Shown: piece by piece, positions 7,689 to 15,534 of the stretch
Layout of the letters: each line of letters starts with the position of its first letter
Position numbering within the stretch: position 1 is the stretch's first letter
NCBI GenBank assembly: GCA_902798545.1
Contig: CADBWQ010000024.1
Span: 1 to 39,723, forward strand
Length of the DNA: 39,723 nt
Reading direction: 5' to 3'
DNA from: Oscillospiraceae bacterium
Lineage (GTDB): Bacteria; Bacillota; Clostridia; Oscillospirales; Oscillospiraceae
Made by a program: the position numbers and the translations under genes
The notes under the pieces: generated by a model
Told to the model about the DNA's origin: nothing
Seen by the model: the letters and a program-made list of their open reading frames with translations, nothing else
Databases searched by the model: none

Positions 7689-8306
7689 ATGCATAAAGTC
7701 ATGGTCATCGGCATCGCCGGGGGCACCGGCAGCGGCAAAACCACCATCACGAGGCGACTGATGCAGCGTTTCGGCAGTGACGTCTGCATGATATCCTATG
7801 ACAACTATTATAAGGCCAGACATAACACACCTTTTGAGGAACGGGCAAAGATCAACTACGACCACCCGGATGCGTTTGATACGGAGCTGTTCCTGAAGGA
7901 TCTGCGGACGCTGAAAGCAGGAAAGCCCATTCAGATGCCGCTGTATGACTACGCCATCCATGACCGGCTGGAACAGACCAGACTGGTTCGCCCGGCGAAG
8001 GTAGTTCTGGTAGAGGGAATCCTGATTTTTGCCAGCCAGGAACTCTGTGATGAGATGGACATCAAAATCTTTGTGGACGCCGATGCGGATGTACGCATCC
8101 TGCGGCGTATCGTGCGCGATGTACGGGATCGCGGACGCAGTCTGGACAGCGTGGTCAACCAGTACCTCACCACGGTCAAGCCCATGCATGAGCAGTTTGT
8201 GGAACCCTCCAAGCGCAGAGCGGACATCATCATCCCGGAGGGCGGGCACAATCTTGTCGCACTGGATATGATCATGGAGCGCGTCCGTGCGCATCTGGCG
8301 CAGTGA
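7689..8306 (+). CDS. udk: Uridine kinase
   Basis: A 205-residue P-loop kinase. Walker A is GGTGSGKTT (residues 11-19); MISYDNYYK and YDHPDAFDTELF are the nucleoside-binding stretches of uridine kinases; VVLVEGILIF follows; and RRIVRDVRDRGRS is the lid with its arginines. It phosphorylates uridine and cytidine to UMP and CMP with ATP or GTP in pyrimidine salvage. I chose ATG 7689 over GTG 7686 because it lies 7 nt after GGAGG. It is first in a co-directional run, 15 bp before thymidine kinase, so salvage kinases for ribo- and deoxyribonucleosides are co-expressed. Confidence 0.92.
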   Translation: MHKVMVIGIAGGTGSGKTTITRRLMQRFGSDVCMISYDNYYKARHNTPFEERAKINYDHPDAFDTELFLKDLRTLKAGKPIQMPLYDYAIHDRLEQTRLVRPAKVVLVEGILIFASQELCDEMDIKIFVDADADVRILRRIVRDVRDRGRSLDSVVNQYLTTVKPMHEQFVEPSKRRADIIIPEGGHNLVALDMIMERVRAHLAQ

Positions 8307-8321
8307 CGAAGGGAGGAGAAA

Positions 8322-8906
8322 ATGGCAAAACTGTATTTCAAATACGGGGCGATGGGCTCCTCCAAGTCCGCACAGGCGCTGATTACCAAGTTCAACTACG
8401 AAGAGCTGGGGATGACGGTATGGCTCATCAAGCCCAGCATCGACACCCGGGACGGTGCAGATCTGATTCACAGCCGGATCGGTCTGGAAGCCCATGCCCA
8501 GATCATCACGCCGGAACAGAGCATTGTGGAGGCTTACCGTAAGGCAGGCCGGCACGATGTGATCATTGCCGATGAGGCCCAGTTCTTTACCCCGGAGCAG
8601 ATCGACGACTTGCGCACACTGGTGGATGAGGACGATTTGCCGGTGCTTTGTTTTGGGCTTCGGACCGACTTCCTGACCCACTTCTTCCCAGGTGCGCAGC
8701 GTCTGATGGAACTGGCCGATTCTCTGACAGAGATCAAGACCGTCTGTGCCTGCGGACGGAAAGCGACAGTCAATGCGCGTATCGACGCGAGCGGCAGGAT
8801 CGTTACCGAGGGCGACCAGGTTTTCCTGGGAGGAAACGACAGCTATGTGGCCATGTGCCACCAGTGCTGGAAACGGAAAATCCGCGAGCAGAACGCGATC
8901 AAATAA
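8322..8906 (+). CDS. tdk: Thymidine kinase
   Basis: A 194-residue type II thymidine kinase. The P-loop is GAMGSSKS (residues 9-16), the catalytic and Mg-binding DEAQF is at 84-88, and four zinc cysteines form C142-x-C144 and C179-x2-C182. The lasso region around GGNDSYVAMC holds the thymidine-binding Tyr. It makes dTMP from thymidine in salvage. A GGGAGGAG site precedes the ATG. Length and motif order are normal for the family. Confidence 0.95.
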   Translation: MAKLYFKYGAMGSSKSAQALITKFNYEELGMTVWLIKPSIDTRDGADLIHSRIGLEAHAQIITPEQSIVEAYRKAGRHDVIIADEAQFFTPEQIDDLRTLVDEDDLPVLCFGLRTDFLTHFFPGAQRLMELADSLTEIKTVCACGRKATVNARIDASGRIVTEGDQVFLGGNDSYVAMCHQCWKRKIREQNAIK

Positions 8907-8935
8907 AGGAAAGGCAGGAATACTAGAACAATATC

Positions 8936-9655
8936 ATGCTTGAGATAAGAAATCTGAGCTTCGCCGTTGAGGAAGATGGGAATGAAAAAATCATCCTGCA
9001 CGATCTGAACCTGAGTATTGAAAACGGAAAGTTCGTAGTCATCACCGGGCCGAACGGGAGCGGAAAGTCTACCCTGGCCCGACTGATCATGGGAATTGAA
9101 AAACCGACATCCGGCAGCATCTGGTTTGATGGGAAGGACATCACCGATCTGGACATCACCGAACGTGCCAGGCTGGGGATCAGCTTTGCCTTCCAGCAGC
9201 CCGTGCGCTTCAAGGGCATTCGCGTCAAGGATCTGCTGCGTCTGGCGGCAGGAAAGAATCTAACGGTTTCGGCGGCGTGTGAGTACCTCTCTGAGGTCGG
9301 ACTCTGCGCCAGAGACTATATCGACCGTGAAATCAACTCTTCGCTCTCCGGCGGTGAGCTGAAACGTATTGAGATTGCGACCCTGCTGGCCAGGCATACG
9401 AGACTTTCGGTCTTTGACGAGCCGGAAGCGGGCATCGACCTCTGGAGCTTCCAGAATCTGATCCGCATCTTCGAGAAAATGCGCAGGGAGATTCAGGACA
9501 GCTCCATTGTCATCATCTCCCACCAGGAACGGATTCTGAACATCGCGGATGAGATCCTGCTCCTTTCCGGCGGCAGCATCCGGAAGCGGGGAACGCCGGA
9601 AGAAATCATGCCAGGCCTGATCGGCCGGAGCGGTGTCTGCGAAAAACTGCAGTGA
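8936..9655 (+). CDS. sufC: Fe-S cluster assembly ATPase SufC
   Basis: A 239-residue soluble ABC ATPase. Walker A is GPNGSGKS (38-45), the Q-loop is SFAFQQP, the signature LSGGELKRIEI, and Walker B SVFDEPEAGID, with ISHQER as the switch His. GGEL and the DEPE/GID wording are typical of SufC rather than of membrane transporters. It drives assembly of [Fe-S] clusters on SufB. No good ribosome site is seen before the ATG at 8936 (the nearest AGGA is about 18 nt away), but MLEIRNLSF is the usual SufC start. No membrane gene is adjacent; sufB follows after 15 bp. Confidence 0.9.
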   Translation: MLEIRNLSFAVEEDGNEKIILHDLNLSIENGKFVVITGPNGSGKSTLARLIMGIEKPTSGSIWFDGKDITDLDITERARLGISFAFQQPVRFKGIRVKDLLRLAAGKNLTVSAACEYLSEVGLCARDYIDREINSSLSGGELKRIEIATLLARHTRLSVFDEPEAGIDLWSFQNLIRIFEKMRREIQDSSIVIISHQERILNIADEILLLSGGSIRKRGTPEEIMPGLIGRSGVCEKLQ

Positions 9656-9670
9656 GGGGAGGAAGAAGAC

Positions 9671-10597
9671 ATGGTCAAACTTGACGCGATTCAGAAACGT
9701 CTGATTGAGGAGATCGCGGATCTTCATTCCGTCCCCGAAGGGGCCTATAACTTCCGCGCCAACAGCCAGCTCGCCGGGCGCAATACCACGGCGAACATTG
9801 ACATCGTCTCCAAAGAGGACGGCAGCGGTATCGACATCCACATCAAACCCGGAACCAAGAATGAAAGTGTCCATATCCCGGTTGTTCTGTCTCAAAGCGG
9901 GATCAGGGAGACGGTCTACAACGATTTCTATGTCGGCGAAGACAGCGATGTCGTCATCGTCGCCGGCTGCGGGATTGACAACTGCGGCTCACAGGACTCC
10001 GAACACGACGGCATCCACCGCTTCTATGTCGGGAAGAACGCAAAGGTCAAGTACGTGGAAAAGCACTACGGCTCCGGTGACGGAAAGGGCCAGAGGATTT
10101 TGAACCCCGTGACCGAGGTATATATGGAAGAGGGGAGCTCCATGGAAATGGAGATGGAGCAGATCAAGGGTGTCGATTCCACCGACCGCGAGACCCGGGC
10201 CGAACTCAAGGGGGATGCACGTCTGGTGGTGAAGGAGCGCCTCATGACTCACGGGACCCAGACGGCGGTCAGCGGGTATCAGGTGAACCTCAACGGCGCG
10301 GGTGCAACGGCGGACGTGGTGTCACGCTCGGTCGCCCGGGACGACTCGAGCCAGACCTTCAACGCCCGGATCACCGGCAACGCCCCCTGCAGCGGCCACA
10401 CGGAATGCGACTCCATCATCATGGACAACGGTCACATCCTGGCGATCCCCTCTCTGGAAGCGAACAATGTCGATGCAATGCTGGTTCATGAAGCCGCCAT
10501 CGGCAAGATTGCCGGAGATCAGCTCATTAAGCTCATGACCCTTGGCCTCACTGAGCAACAGGCGGAAGAACAGATCATCAACGGCTTCCTGCGGTAA
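9671..10597 (+). CDS. sufB: Short SufB/SufD-family scaffold (minimal SUF, SmsB-like)
   Basis: A 308-residue SufBD protein. It has the beta-helix core (NFRANSQ to GNAPCSG) and the C-terminal signature TECDSII ... HILAIPSLEANN ... VHEAAIGKI ... AEEQIINGFLR. The Cys in TECDS and the His-Glu in VHEA correspond to the SufB cluster-assembly residues. At about 308 residues it is much shorter than E. coli SufB (about 495). No SufD, SufS or SufU lies beside it, so with SufC it fits the two-gene minimal SUF system of anaerobes. A GGGGAGGAAG site precedes the ATG. Confidence 0.88.
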   Translation: MVKLDAIQKRLIEEIADLHSVPEGAYNFRANSQLAGRNTTANIDIVSKEDGSGIDIHIKPGTKNESVHIPVVLSQSGIRETVYNDFYVGEDSDVVIVAGCGIDNCGSQDSEHDGIHRFYVGKNAKVKYVEKHYGSGDGKGQRILNPVTEVYMEEGSSMEMEMEQIKGVDSTDRETRAELKGDARLVVKERLMTHGTQTAVSGYQVNLNGAGATADVVSRSVARDDSSQTFNARITGNAPCSGHTECDSIIMDNGHILAIPSLEANNVDAMLVHEAAIGKIAGDQLIKLMTLGLTEQQAEEQIINGFLR

Positions 10598-10678
10598 GCA
10601 TACGGAAAGAGTATGATAACACTATGAGACAGACGTGATGCAGGAATAATAACATGCGGAAGAAAGGGTGATCATATC

Positions 10679-11953
10679 GTGGTATTGACGAAAGAACAGC
10701 AGGAAATCCTGAACGGCTCGAAAGGAGAGACGATGGCCAGGGTTCTCAGGACTCTTGTCGCATACGGAGAAGCGTTTGATGCCGAGCGACTTGTCCCGGT
10801 AACGAGCGAGTACGGCCATACTGTTATCAGCTTTGGTCTGGGGGTAATGAAACCCGTATACGAACTCTATGACAGGATTCTCTCGGACAATGCGATCAGC
10901 AGACAGCCATTCAGCGCGGATCCAAGACCGCTGGACAAGAAAAATGTTCCGGCAAATCTCCTTCAGAACCTTGTCTTCGACTTTATGTACAGCCAGCAGA
11001 AGCGCTATGAAGAGCAGGTGAAGAAGTTCGGCATTATGAATGATGATGCCTATACCTGTACCTGCTATCTGCCGCAGGTGGGCAACACGCCGAAGCGGGG
11101 CGATATTCTCTCCTGGGCGGAGTCCTCGGCGGTGGTGTATGCCAACTCCGTCCTGGGCGCCCGATGCAACCGCAATTCCGGCATGATTGAGCTGATGGGT
11201 TCCATCGCGGGGCTAATACCGGAGTTCGGCCTTCTGACAGATGACGGTCGAAAAGCGGACTGGGTGGTGGAACTCCGCACCTCTTCCCTGCCTGATGCCC
11301 AGCTTTTTGGCTCTGCAGTGGGGATGAGGGTTCTGGAAAAGGTTCCTTATGTCAAGGGCCTGGACAAATATCTGGGTTCTGAACTTACAGAGAAAGCCTG
11401 CGCCTATCTGAAGGACTTCGGTGCGGCGACCGCCTCCAACGGCTCGGTCGGACTGTATCACATTGAACATCTGACGCCAGAGGCGGTGGACTTCGGCGAG
11501 AGCCTGATCCGCGAGGACGCACCGGTCTATGTGGTGGACGACGCAGAGATCGAGCGGGTGAAAAACAGCTATCCCTGTATTTGGAAGGATCTGAACGCAA
11601 AGCCGAAACTCTGCTTCATGGGTTGCCCGCATATGACACTCAGCCAGCTCATCGAGTGGACCCTGCGCGTGGAAGAAGCGCTGGAAGAAGCTCAGCAGAA
11701 ACGCGTCGTAATCCCGACGGTCTTTACCGCGGCGCCAGCCGTGCTCAAGGCTTTCGAAGATACAGAATACTACAACCGGCTGAAGCGTACCGGCATCACG
11801 GTCAGTTCCATCTGCCCCCTGATGTATATGAACAATCCGCTGGTCAAGAAAGAACCCATCATCACCTCATCCAACAAGTTGCGCACCTATTCGAGTGCGC
11901 GATTCTACCCCGAGGCCGAGATCCTGAAAAAGATCACCGGACTGAGCCGATAA
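10679..11953 (+). CDS. Aconitase X catalytic (large) subunit, DUF521 family
   Basis: A 424-residue AcnX large subunit. Fe-S ligand candidates are seen in TCTCY (C127, C129), ARCNRNSG (C163) and CFMGCPH (C312, C316); the CNRNSG and MGCPHMTL stretches are the most conserved of the family. Characterised bacterial AcnX enzymes dehydrate cis-3-hydroxy-L-proline, and archaeal ones dehydrate phosphomevalonate. Which substrate applies here cannot be read from sequence. The start is GTG (10679) after AAGGGTGA. The small subunit follows at 15 bp, and sufB is 81 bp upstream, perhaps on the same transcript. The Fe-S requirement makes that neighbour sensible but is not proof of a link. Confidence 0.85.
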   Translation: MVLTKEQQEILNGSKGETMARVLRTLVAYGEAFDAERLVPVTSEYGHTVISFGLGVMKPVYELYDRILSDNAISRQPFSADPRPLDKKNVPANLLQNLVFDFMYSQQKRYEEQVKKFGIMNDDAYTCTCYLPQVGNTPKRGDILSWAESSAVVYANSVLGARCNRNSGMIELMGSIAGLIPEFGLLTDDGRKADWVVELRTSSLPDAQLFGSAVGMRVLEKVPYVKGLDKYLGSELTEKACAYLKDFGAATASNGSVGLYHIEHLTPEAVDFGESLIREDAPVYVVDDAEIERVKNSYPCIWKDLNAKPKLCFMGCPHMTLSQLIEWTLRVEEALEEAQQKRVVIPTVFTAAPAVLKAFEDTEYYNRLKRTGITVSSICPLMYMNNPLVKKEPIITSSNKLRTYSSARFYPEAEILKKITGLSR

Positions 11954-11968
11954 AGGAGGCGGAGACAG

Positions 11969-12418
11969 ATGAAGAGAACATTTCAGGGCCGCGTCGTCAC
12001 GGCGGGGACCGTCACGGCAGAGGCGCTGGTCTCTCACGGCGGATTCAACACCCTGGCGAGCTTCCAGGGGCCGATGCTGACCGGAGACAAAAAGCTCAAA
12101 TGCAGCGACCAGAATAACCCCGACCTTTATCAGAAGTCCATGATCGGGAAGGCAATCTGTCTGCCGGAGACCATCGGCTCCACCACCGGCGGCATGGCGC
12201 TCTATACGGTCTGTGCCAGTGGCATGTCACCCGCCTGCCTGCTCTTTTCCAAGCATATTGACTCGCTTGCCGCAGCCGGCGCAGTGCTGGCGGACATCTG
12301 GACCGACACCAATATGCCGGTCGTAGACAAGCTGGGGGAAGAGTTCCTGAACTATGTCAAGGATGGCATGACCGTCGAAGTGAAAGAGAATGGTATTGTC
12401 GAAGTCAGTGACGACTGA
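11969..12418 (+). CDS. Aconitase X swivel (small) subunit, DUF126 family
   Basis: A 149-residue swivel domain partner of the preceding gene. It opens RTFQGRVVTAGTVTAEALVS, with the conserved ALVS/GGFN stretch, and has the signature SIGK-like MIGKAICLPETIGSTTGG (about residues 58-75) that contributes the active-site Ser. Together with DUF521 it forms the heterodimeric type of AcnX; in other lineages the two are fused. A strong AAAGGAGGCGG site precedes the ATG. It is followed by a coupled 64-residue gene. Confidence 0.86.
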   Translation: MKRTFQGRVVTAGTVTAEALVSHGGFNTLASFQGPMLTGDKKLKCSDQNNPDLYQKSMIGKAICLPETIGSTTGGMALYTVCASGMSPACLLFSKHIDSLAAAGAVLADIWTDTNMPVVDKLGEEFLNYVKDGMTVEVKENGIVEVSDD

Positions 12419-12433
12419 CCGGAGGATAATAAT

Positions 12434-12628
12434 GTGGATAAACCGATTTCAGAGATGAACAACAAAGAACTGTTCTGCGCCCTCACCGGGGAATACGGTG
12501 TGGTCAAGCAGGCCTACGTCCAGAAGGTGTTCCGCAAGTACAAAGTCATGCACGGCGAGTATGGTGACCTGACCGAGATGGTCAAGGCCGCTCTCAGCGG
12601 CGCACTGGGTGACCTGGACGAAGTATAA
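12434..12628 (+). CDS. Small conserved-looking protein of unknown function
   Basis: A 64-residue acidic/helical protein (MDKPISEMNNKELFCALTG ... EMVKAALSGALGDLDEV) that I do not recognise. The start is GTG (12434), 8 nt after GGAGG; that ribosome site begins 2 nt past the AcnX small-subunit stop, so the two are likely co-translated. The ATG at 12432 is out of frame and gives only eight codons. A terminator follows at 12690. Its position suggests an accessory or regulatory role for the dehydratase, but nothing in the sequence shows this. Confidence 0.6.
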   Translation: MDKPISEMNNKELFCALTGEYGVVKQAYVQKVFRKYKVMHGEYGDLTEMVKAALSGALGDLDEV

Positions 12629-12689
12629 AAGAAAACAGAACACACTGCCGGAACCAGAATAAGGAGTGGCTGCCGCCAGGCAGCAAAAT

Positions 12690-12740
12690 GCCGGTATCCA
12701 TGTCTTCATATGCCGAACGACATGGATATCGGCGTTTTAT
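12690..12740. terminator. Terminator between acnX operon and convergent alkyltransferase-like gene
   Basis: A 15-bp stem (12690-12704 with 12719-12733, one G-U pair) and a 14-nt loop is followed by GTTTTATTTG on the plus strand. On the minus strand it is followed by CATTTTGC, so it may work both ways. A second small hairpin (CTGCCGCCAGGCAG, 12670-12683) precedes it. Confidence 0.8.
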
Positions 12741-12750
12741 TTGTTCTCTT

Positions 12751-13059
12751 TTATTTCTCCGCGTTCCAGAGGTACGTTTTCATGTCGACGCAGCCGTTCG
12801 GCAGAAACTTAACCCCCTCTTCCCGTAAGCGGTCCACCTGATCGTAGAAATGCGGAGCAGGCCGCCCGGCGTGGTTCACCACCCGATGGCAGGGGTACTC
12901 TCCGTAGAGCTTGGACATACTGAGCACCTTCCCGACAAGGCGGGAGTTACGCTCCCTGCCGATGAGTTTTGCAATCTGACCATAGGTGGCGACATGCCCG
13001 TAAGGGATCTCCTCGACAGCAGAGAGAATTTCATAGACCAGGCGGTCATCCAGCTTCAT
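12751..13059 (-). CDS. MGMT-family protein, methyltransferase domain only
   Basis: A 102-residue homologue of the C-terminal domain of O6-alkylguanine-DNA alkyltransferase. It has the DNA-binding helix (YGQIAKLIGRERNSRLVGKVLS) and an active-site-like YPCHRVVN (Cys about residue 57). The N-terminal domain is absent, as in ATL/YbaZ proteins, but those usually have Trp instead of the Cys; here the Cys is kept. It could be a minimal alkyltransferase or a damage-recognition protein that flags lesions for repair. It lies 12 bp after iorB with a poor ribosome site. A full-length relative is encoded at 16475. Confidence 0.82.
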   Translation of the reverse strand: MKLDDRLVYEILSAVEEIPYGHVATYGQIAKLIGRERNSRLVGKVLSMSKLYGEYPCHRVVNHAGRPAPHFYDQVDRLREEGVKFLPNGCVDMKTYLWNAEK

Positions 13060-13071
13060 GGCACGAAGCGA

Positions 13072-13647
13072 TTATTCCGCCGCGGCTCTGCCGGCCCGGT
13101 ATGCGGCAAGATTCAATTCGAGGAACTTCGGCGGTACGGTCTCGCGGATGACATCCTCCCAGTCGATATCGTCCAGCTGCAGTGCTTTCGTCATGGCACC
13201 GAAGAGAACGATGTTCATGCACTTGACGTTCCCCAGTTCCATGGCGATCTTTGCTGCGTCCAGGGTGTAGCAGCGGAAATTGGCCTCCATGGCCTCGAGA
13301 CATCCTTCCGGATAGGCCTCGAGCCCGGCGGCGATGGTGGAAGAGGCCATCTCATAGTCGTTGATGACGGCAACACCGTCCGGCTTCAGGAAGTGGGCAT
13401 AGCGGACCGCCTCCATTTTCTCGAAAGCTACCATCAGATCAGCGGCACCGTCTCCAATGACGGGGGAGTAGACCTTCTCACCCCAGTGGACCTGGGTGGA
13501 TACGCTGCCGCCGCGTTGACTCATACCGTGGACTTCTGACATTTTTACATCAAAGCCGGCTTTCATAAGGCCGTTTACCAGGACCTTGGCCGTCAGAATG
13601 GCGCCCTGACCGCCAACCCCGACGAGAATTGCGCTTTTGCTCTTCAT
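13072..13647 (-). CDS. iorB: Indolepyruvate:ferredoxin oxidoreductase, beta subunit
   Basis: A 191-residue pyruvate/ketoisovalerate oxidoreductase gamma-type domain. It opens SAILVGVGGQGAILTAKVL, then VKMSEVHGMSQRGGSVSTQVHWG (about residues 37-59), the signature of IorB, and ends LNLAAYRAGRAAAE. With IorA it oxidatively decarboxylates aryl-pyruvates from aromatic amino acid transamination to aryl-acetyl-CoA, reducing ferredoxin. I chose the ATG at 13647, which overlaps the iorA stop as ATGA and follows GAGGAGAAGG. Confidence 0.92.
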   Translation of the reverse strand: MKSKSAILVGVGGQGAILTAKVLVNGLMKAGFDVKMSEVHGMSQRGGSVSTQVHWGEKVYSPVIGDGAADLMVAFEKMEAVRYAHFLKPDGVAVINDYEMASSTIAAGLEAYPEGCLEAMEANFRCYTLDAAKIAMELGNVKCMNIVLFGAMTKALQLDDIDWEDVIRETVPPKFLELNLAAYRAGRAAAE

Positions 13648-15401
13648 TTTCCCTTCTCCTCTCTGCGGATGGCGCCCACCGGACAGACCTGGGCACAGAC
13701 TGTGCAGCCGACACACTGCGTCGGATCAATGAAGGACTTTCTGTCCTTTACCATGACGGCAGGGCAGCCTACTTTCAGGCACTTTCGGCAGCCGATGCAT
13801 TTGGACGTATCCACAACGCAAGTCCCGATGTCGTGCTTCATTCGCTTGATGAGCAGGCAGGGGCGGCGTGTAATGATGGCAACAGGGACCTCGGACGCAA
13901 GAGCATCATCGACAGCTTTCTGCATGGCGGCCAGATCCTGCGGATCCACGATGATGACATTTTCATAGCCGTAGGCACGGAGAACGTCTTCGATTTTGAT
14001 GGCGGCAGCCATCTCTCCCTGCAGGGTGTAGCCGCTGCCCGGATTGTCCTGGTGCCCGGTCATGCCGGTGATATGGTTGTCCAGGACGACGGGGATGACG
14101 CTGCCCTTGTTGTACAGGATCTCAGCCGCGCCGGTCATGCCGCTGTGGAAGAAGGTGGAGTCGCCCAGAACGCCGAAGACCTTTTTCTTCTGCCCGGAGG
14201 CCTCAAAGGCCTTGGACATACCCATGGCCAGAGAGAAGCCGCCGCCCATGCAGATGCAGGTATCCATTGCGGTGAGCGGGGCGCTGGCGCCAAGTGTGTA
14301 GCAGCCGATATCCCCGGCAATGACGAAATCTTTTCCCTTGGACATCGTATAGAAGAAGCCCCTGTGCGGACAGCCGGGACAGAGTGCAGGGGGACGGGAA
14401 ACCGCCTTTACGGGCAGTTCTTTCACAACCGGCTTTTCACCAAAGAGCATTTCCTTCAGACGCTGGGGATTGAGCTCATACATGTTGCTGACAAGGGCCT
14501 TGCCGATGCAGTCGATTCCAGCCGCCTTGATCTGCTCCTCCATGAAGCCCTCCAGTTCCTCAATGACGTAGAGTGTCTCCACTTTGGAGGCAAACTCCCG
14601 GATCAGGTCCATGGGCAGAGGATTGGTAAGGCCGAGCTTCAGGAAAGAGGTATCTGCCGGGAAGACGTCCTTCGCATACTGATAAGCGATGGAGGCGGTG
14701 ATGACGCCGGTTTTTGTCCCCTTAAGCTCCATCCGATTCAGAGGAGAGCGGTTGCTGTACTCCTCCAGCGCGGCGAGATTCCGCTCCACCTTGGGGTGGT
14801 TCTGGTAGGCATTCGCCGGGGCGCAGACGTACTTTTTTGCATTGCGCTGATAAGTATAAGGTTCGGCCTCTTCCCGCTCGCCGAAGGTCACAAGACTCTT
14901 GGAGTGGGAGATGCGGGTGGTGGTACGGAACAGGACCGGCATGTCGAATTTCTCAGAGATCCGATACGCTTCCTTCATGAAATCGATGCACTCCTGGGAA
15001 TCGGAGGGCTCGACCAGGGCGACCTTGGCGGAACGGGCATAGTACCGGTTGTCCTGCTCGTTCTGGGAAGAGTGCATGCTTGGATCGTCTGCCGTGACGA
15101 TCACGAAACCGCGGTTGATACCGTTGTAGGCGGCGGTAAAAAGCGGGTCGGCAGCAACGTTCAGACCGACATGCTTCATTGCGCAGAGGCTGCGCACGCC
15201 GCCGATGGCAGCGCCATAGGCTACCTCTGTGGCCACTTTTTCATTCGGCGCCCACTCACAGTACAGGGCATCCTTATACTGGGGCAGAGACTCAAAAATC
15301 TCCGTACTGGGAGTGCCTGGATATGCGGAACAGACCTTAACCCCGGCTTCATAGGCACCTCTCGCGATTGCCTCGTTGCCGGAGAGCAGATGTTTGGTCA
15401 T
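13644..15401 (-). CDS. iorA: Indolepyruvate:ferredoxin oxidoreductase, alpha subunit
   Basis: A 585-residue subunit. It has the N-terminal pyrimidine-binding domain (AYPGTPSTEIFESLPQ, EWAPNEKVATEVAYGAA), the central region, a C-terminal TPP domain (LCPGCPHRG near 342; GDIGCYTLGA ... GGGFS; GDSTFFHSGM) and a bi-cluster ferredoxin tail with CIGCRKCLKVGC and CVGCTVCAQVC (about 535-575). All eight cluster cysteines are present. It carries out amino-acid fermentation to arylacetates, such as indoleacetate and phenylacetate, and yields reduced ferredoxin. ATG 15401 follows GGAGGATGATCC. It is divergent from a LysR-type gene 133 bp away that probably controls it. Confidence 0.94.
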   Translation of the reverse strand: MTKHLLSGNEAIARGAYEAGVKVCSAYPGTPSTEIFESLPQYKDALYCEWAPNEKVATEVAYGAAIGGVRSLCAMKHVGLNVAADPLFTAAYNGINRGFVIVTADDPSMHSSQNEQDNRYYARSAKVALVEPSDSQECIDFMKEAYRISEKFDMPVLFRTTTRISHSKSLVTFGEREEAEPYTYQRNAKKYVCAPANAYQNHPKVERNLAALEEYSNRSPLNRMELKGTKTGVITASIAYQYAKDVFPADTSFLKLGLTNPLPMDLIREFASKVETLYVIEELEGFMEEQIKAAGIDCIGKALVSNMYELNPQRLKEMLFGEKPVVKELPVKAVSRPPALCPGCPHRGFFYTMSKGKDFVIAGDIGCYTLGASAPLTAMDTCICMGGGFSLAMGMSKAFEASGQKKKVFGVLGDSTFFHSGMTGAAEILYNKGSVIPVVLDNHITGMTGHQDNPGSGYTLQGEMAAAIKIEDVLRAYGYENVIIVDPQDLAAMQKAVDDALASEVPVAIITRRPCLLIKRMKHDIGTCVVDTSKCIGCRKCLKVGCPAVMVKDRKSFIDPTQCVGCTVCAQVCPVGAIRREEKGK

Positions 15402-15445
15402 AGGATCATCCTCCGTTTTTGAGTAGAAGATATGGTATCAGAACA

Positions 15446-15486
15446 ATTCTATTTTACAGAAAGCCTTGCGAAAAGAGAAATAGAAT
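15446..15486. promoter_or_regulatory. Inverted repeat between iorA and lysR (candidate LysR operator)
   Basis: A perfect 9-bp inverted repeat, ATTCTATTT (15446-15454) and AAATAGAAT (15478-15486), is centred in the divergent intergenic region. The right arm sits in the -35/-10 spacer of the lysR promoter. This is a natural place for autoregulation and divergent control; no binding is shown. Confidence 0.4.
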
Positions 15487-15494
15487 GCTATGAT
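15466..15494 (+). promoter_or_regulatory. Promoter of the lysR gene
   Basis: TTGCGA (15466-15471), a 17-bp spacer and TATGAT (15489-15494), 40 bp upstream of the ATG at 15535. Confidence 0.65.
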
Positions 15495-15534
15495 GAGGGC
15501 ATAAGAGATGCTTATATCTCGGAGGGCAAAAGGT

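Noticed and set aside
10598-10678. TATGAT-like box and small CATAC/GTATG inverted repeat ahead of acnX
   Set aside because: No acceptable -35 at 16-18 bp, so I do not call a promoter; transcription may simply continue from sufB.
13629-15422. 597-codon open frame on the plus strand
   Set aside because: Exact antisense of iorA, which has all its motifs. A codon-bias shadow with no ribosome site.
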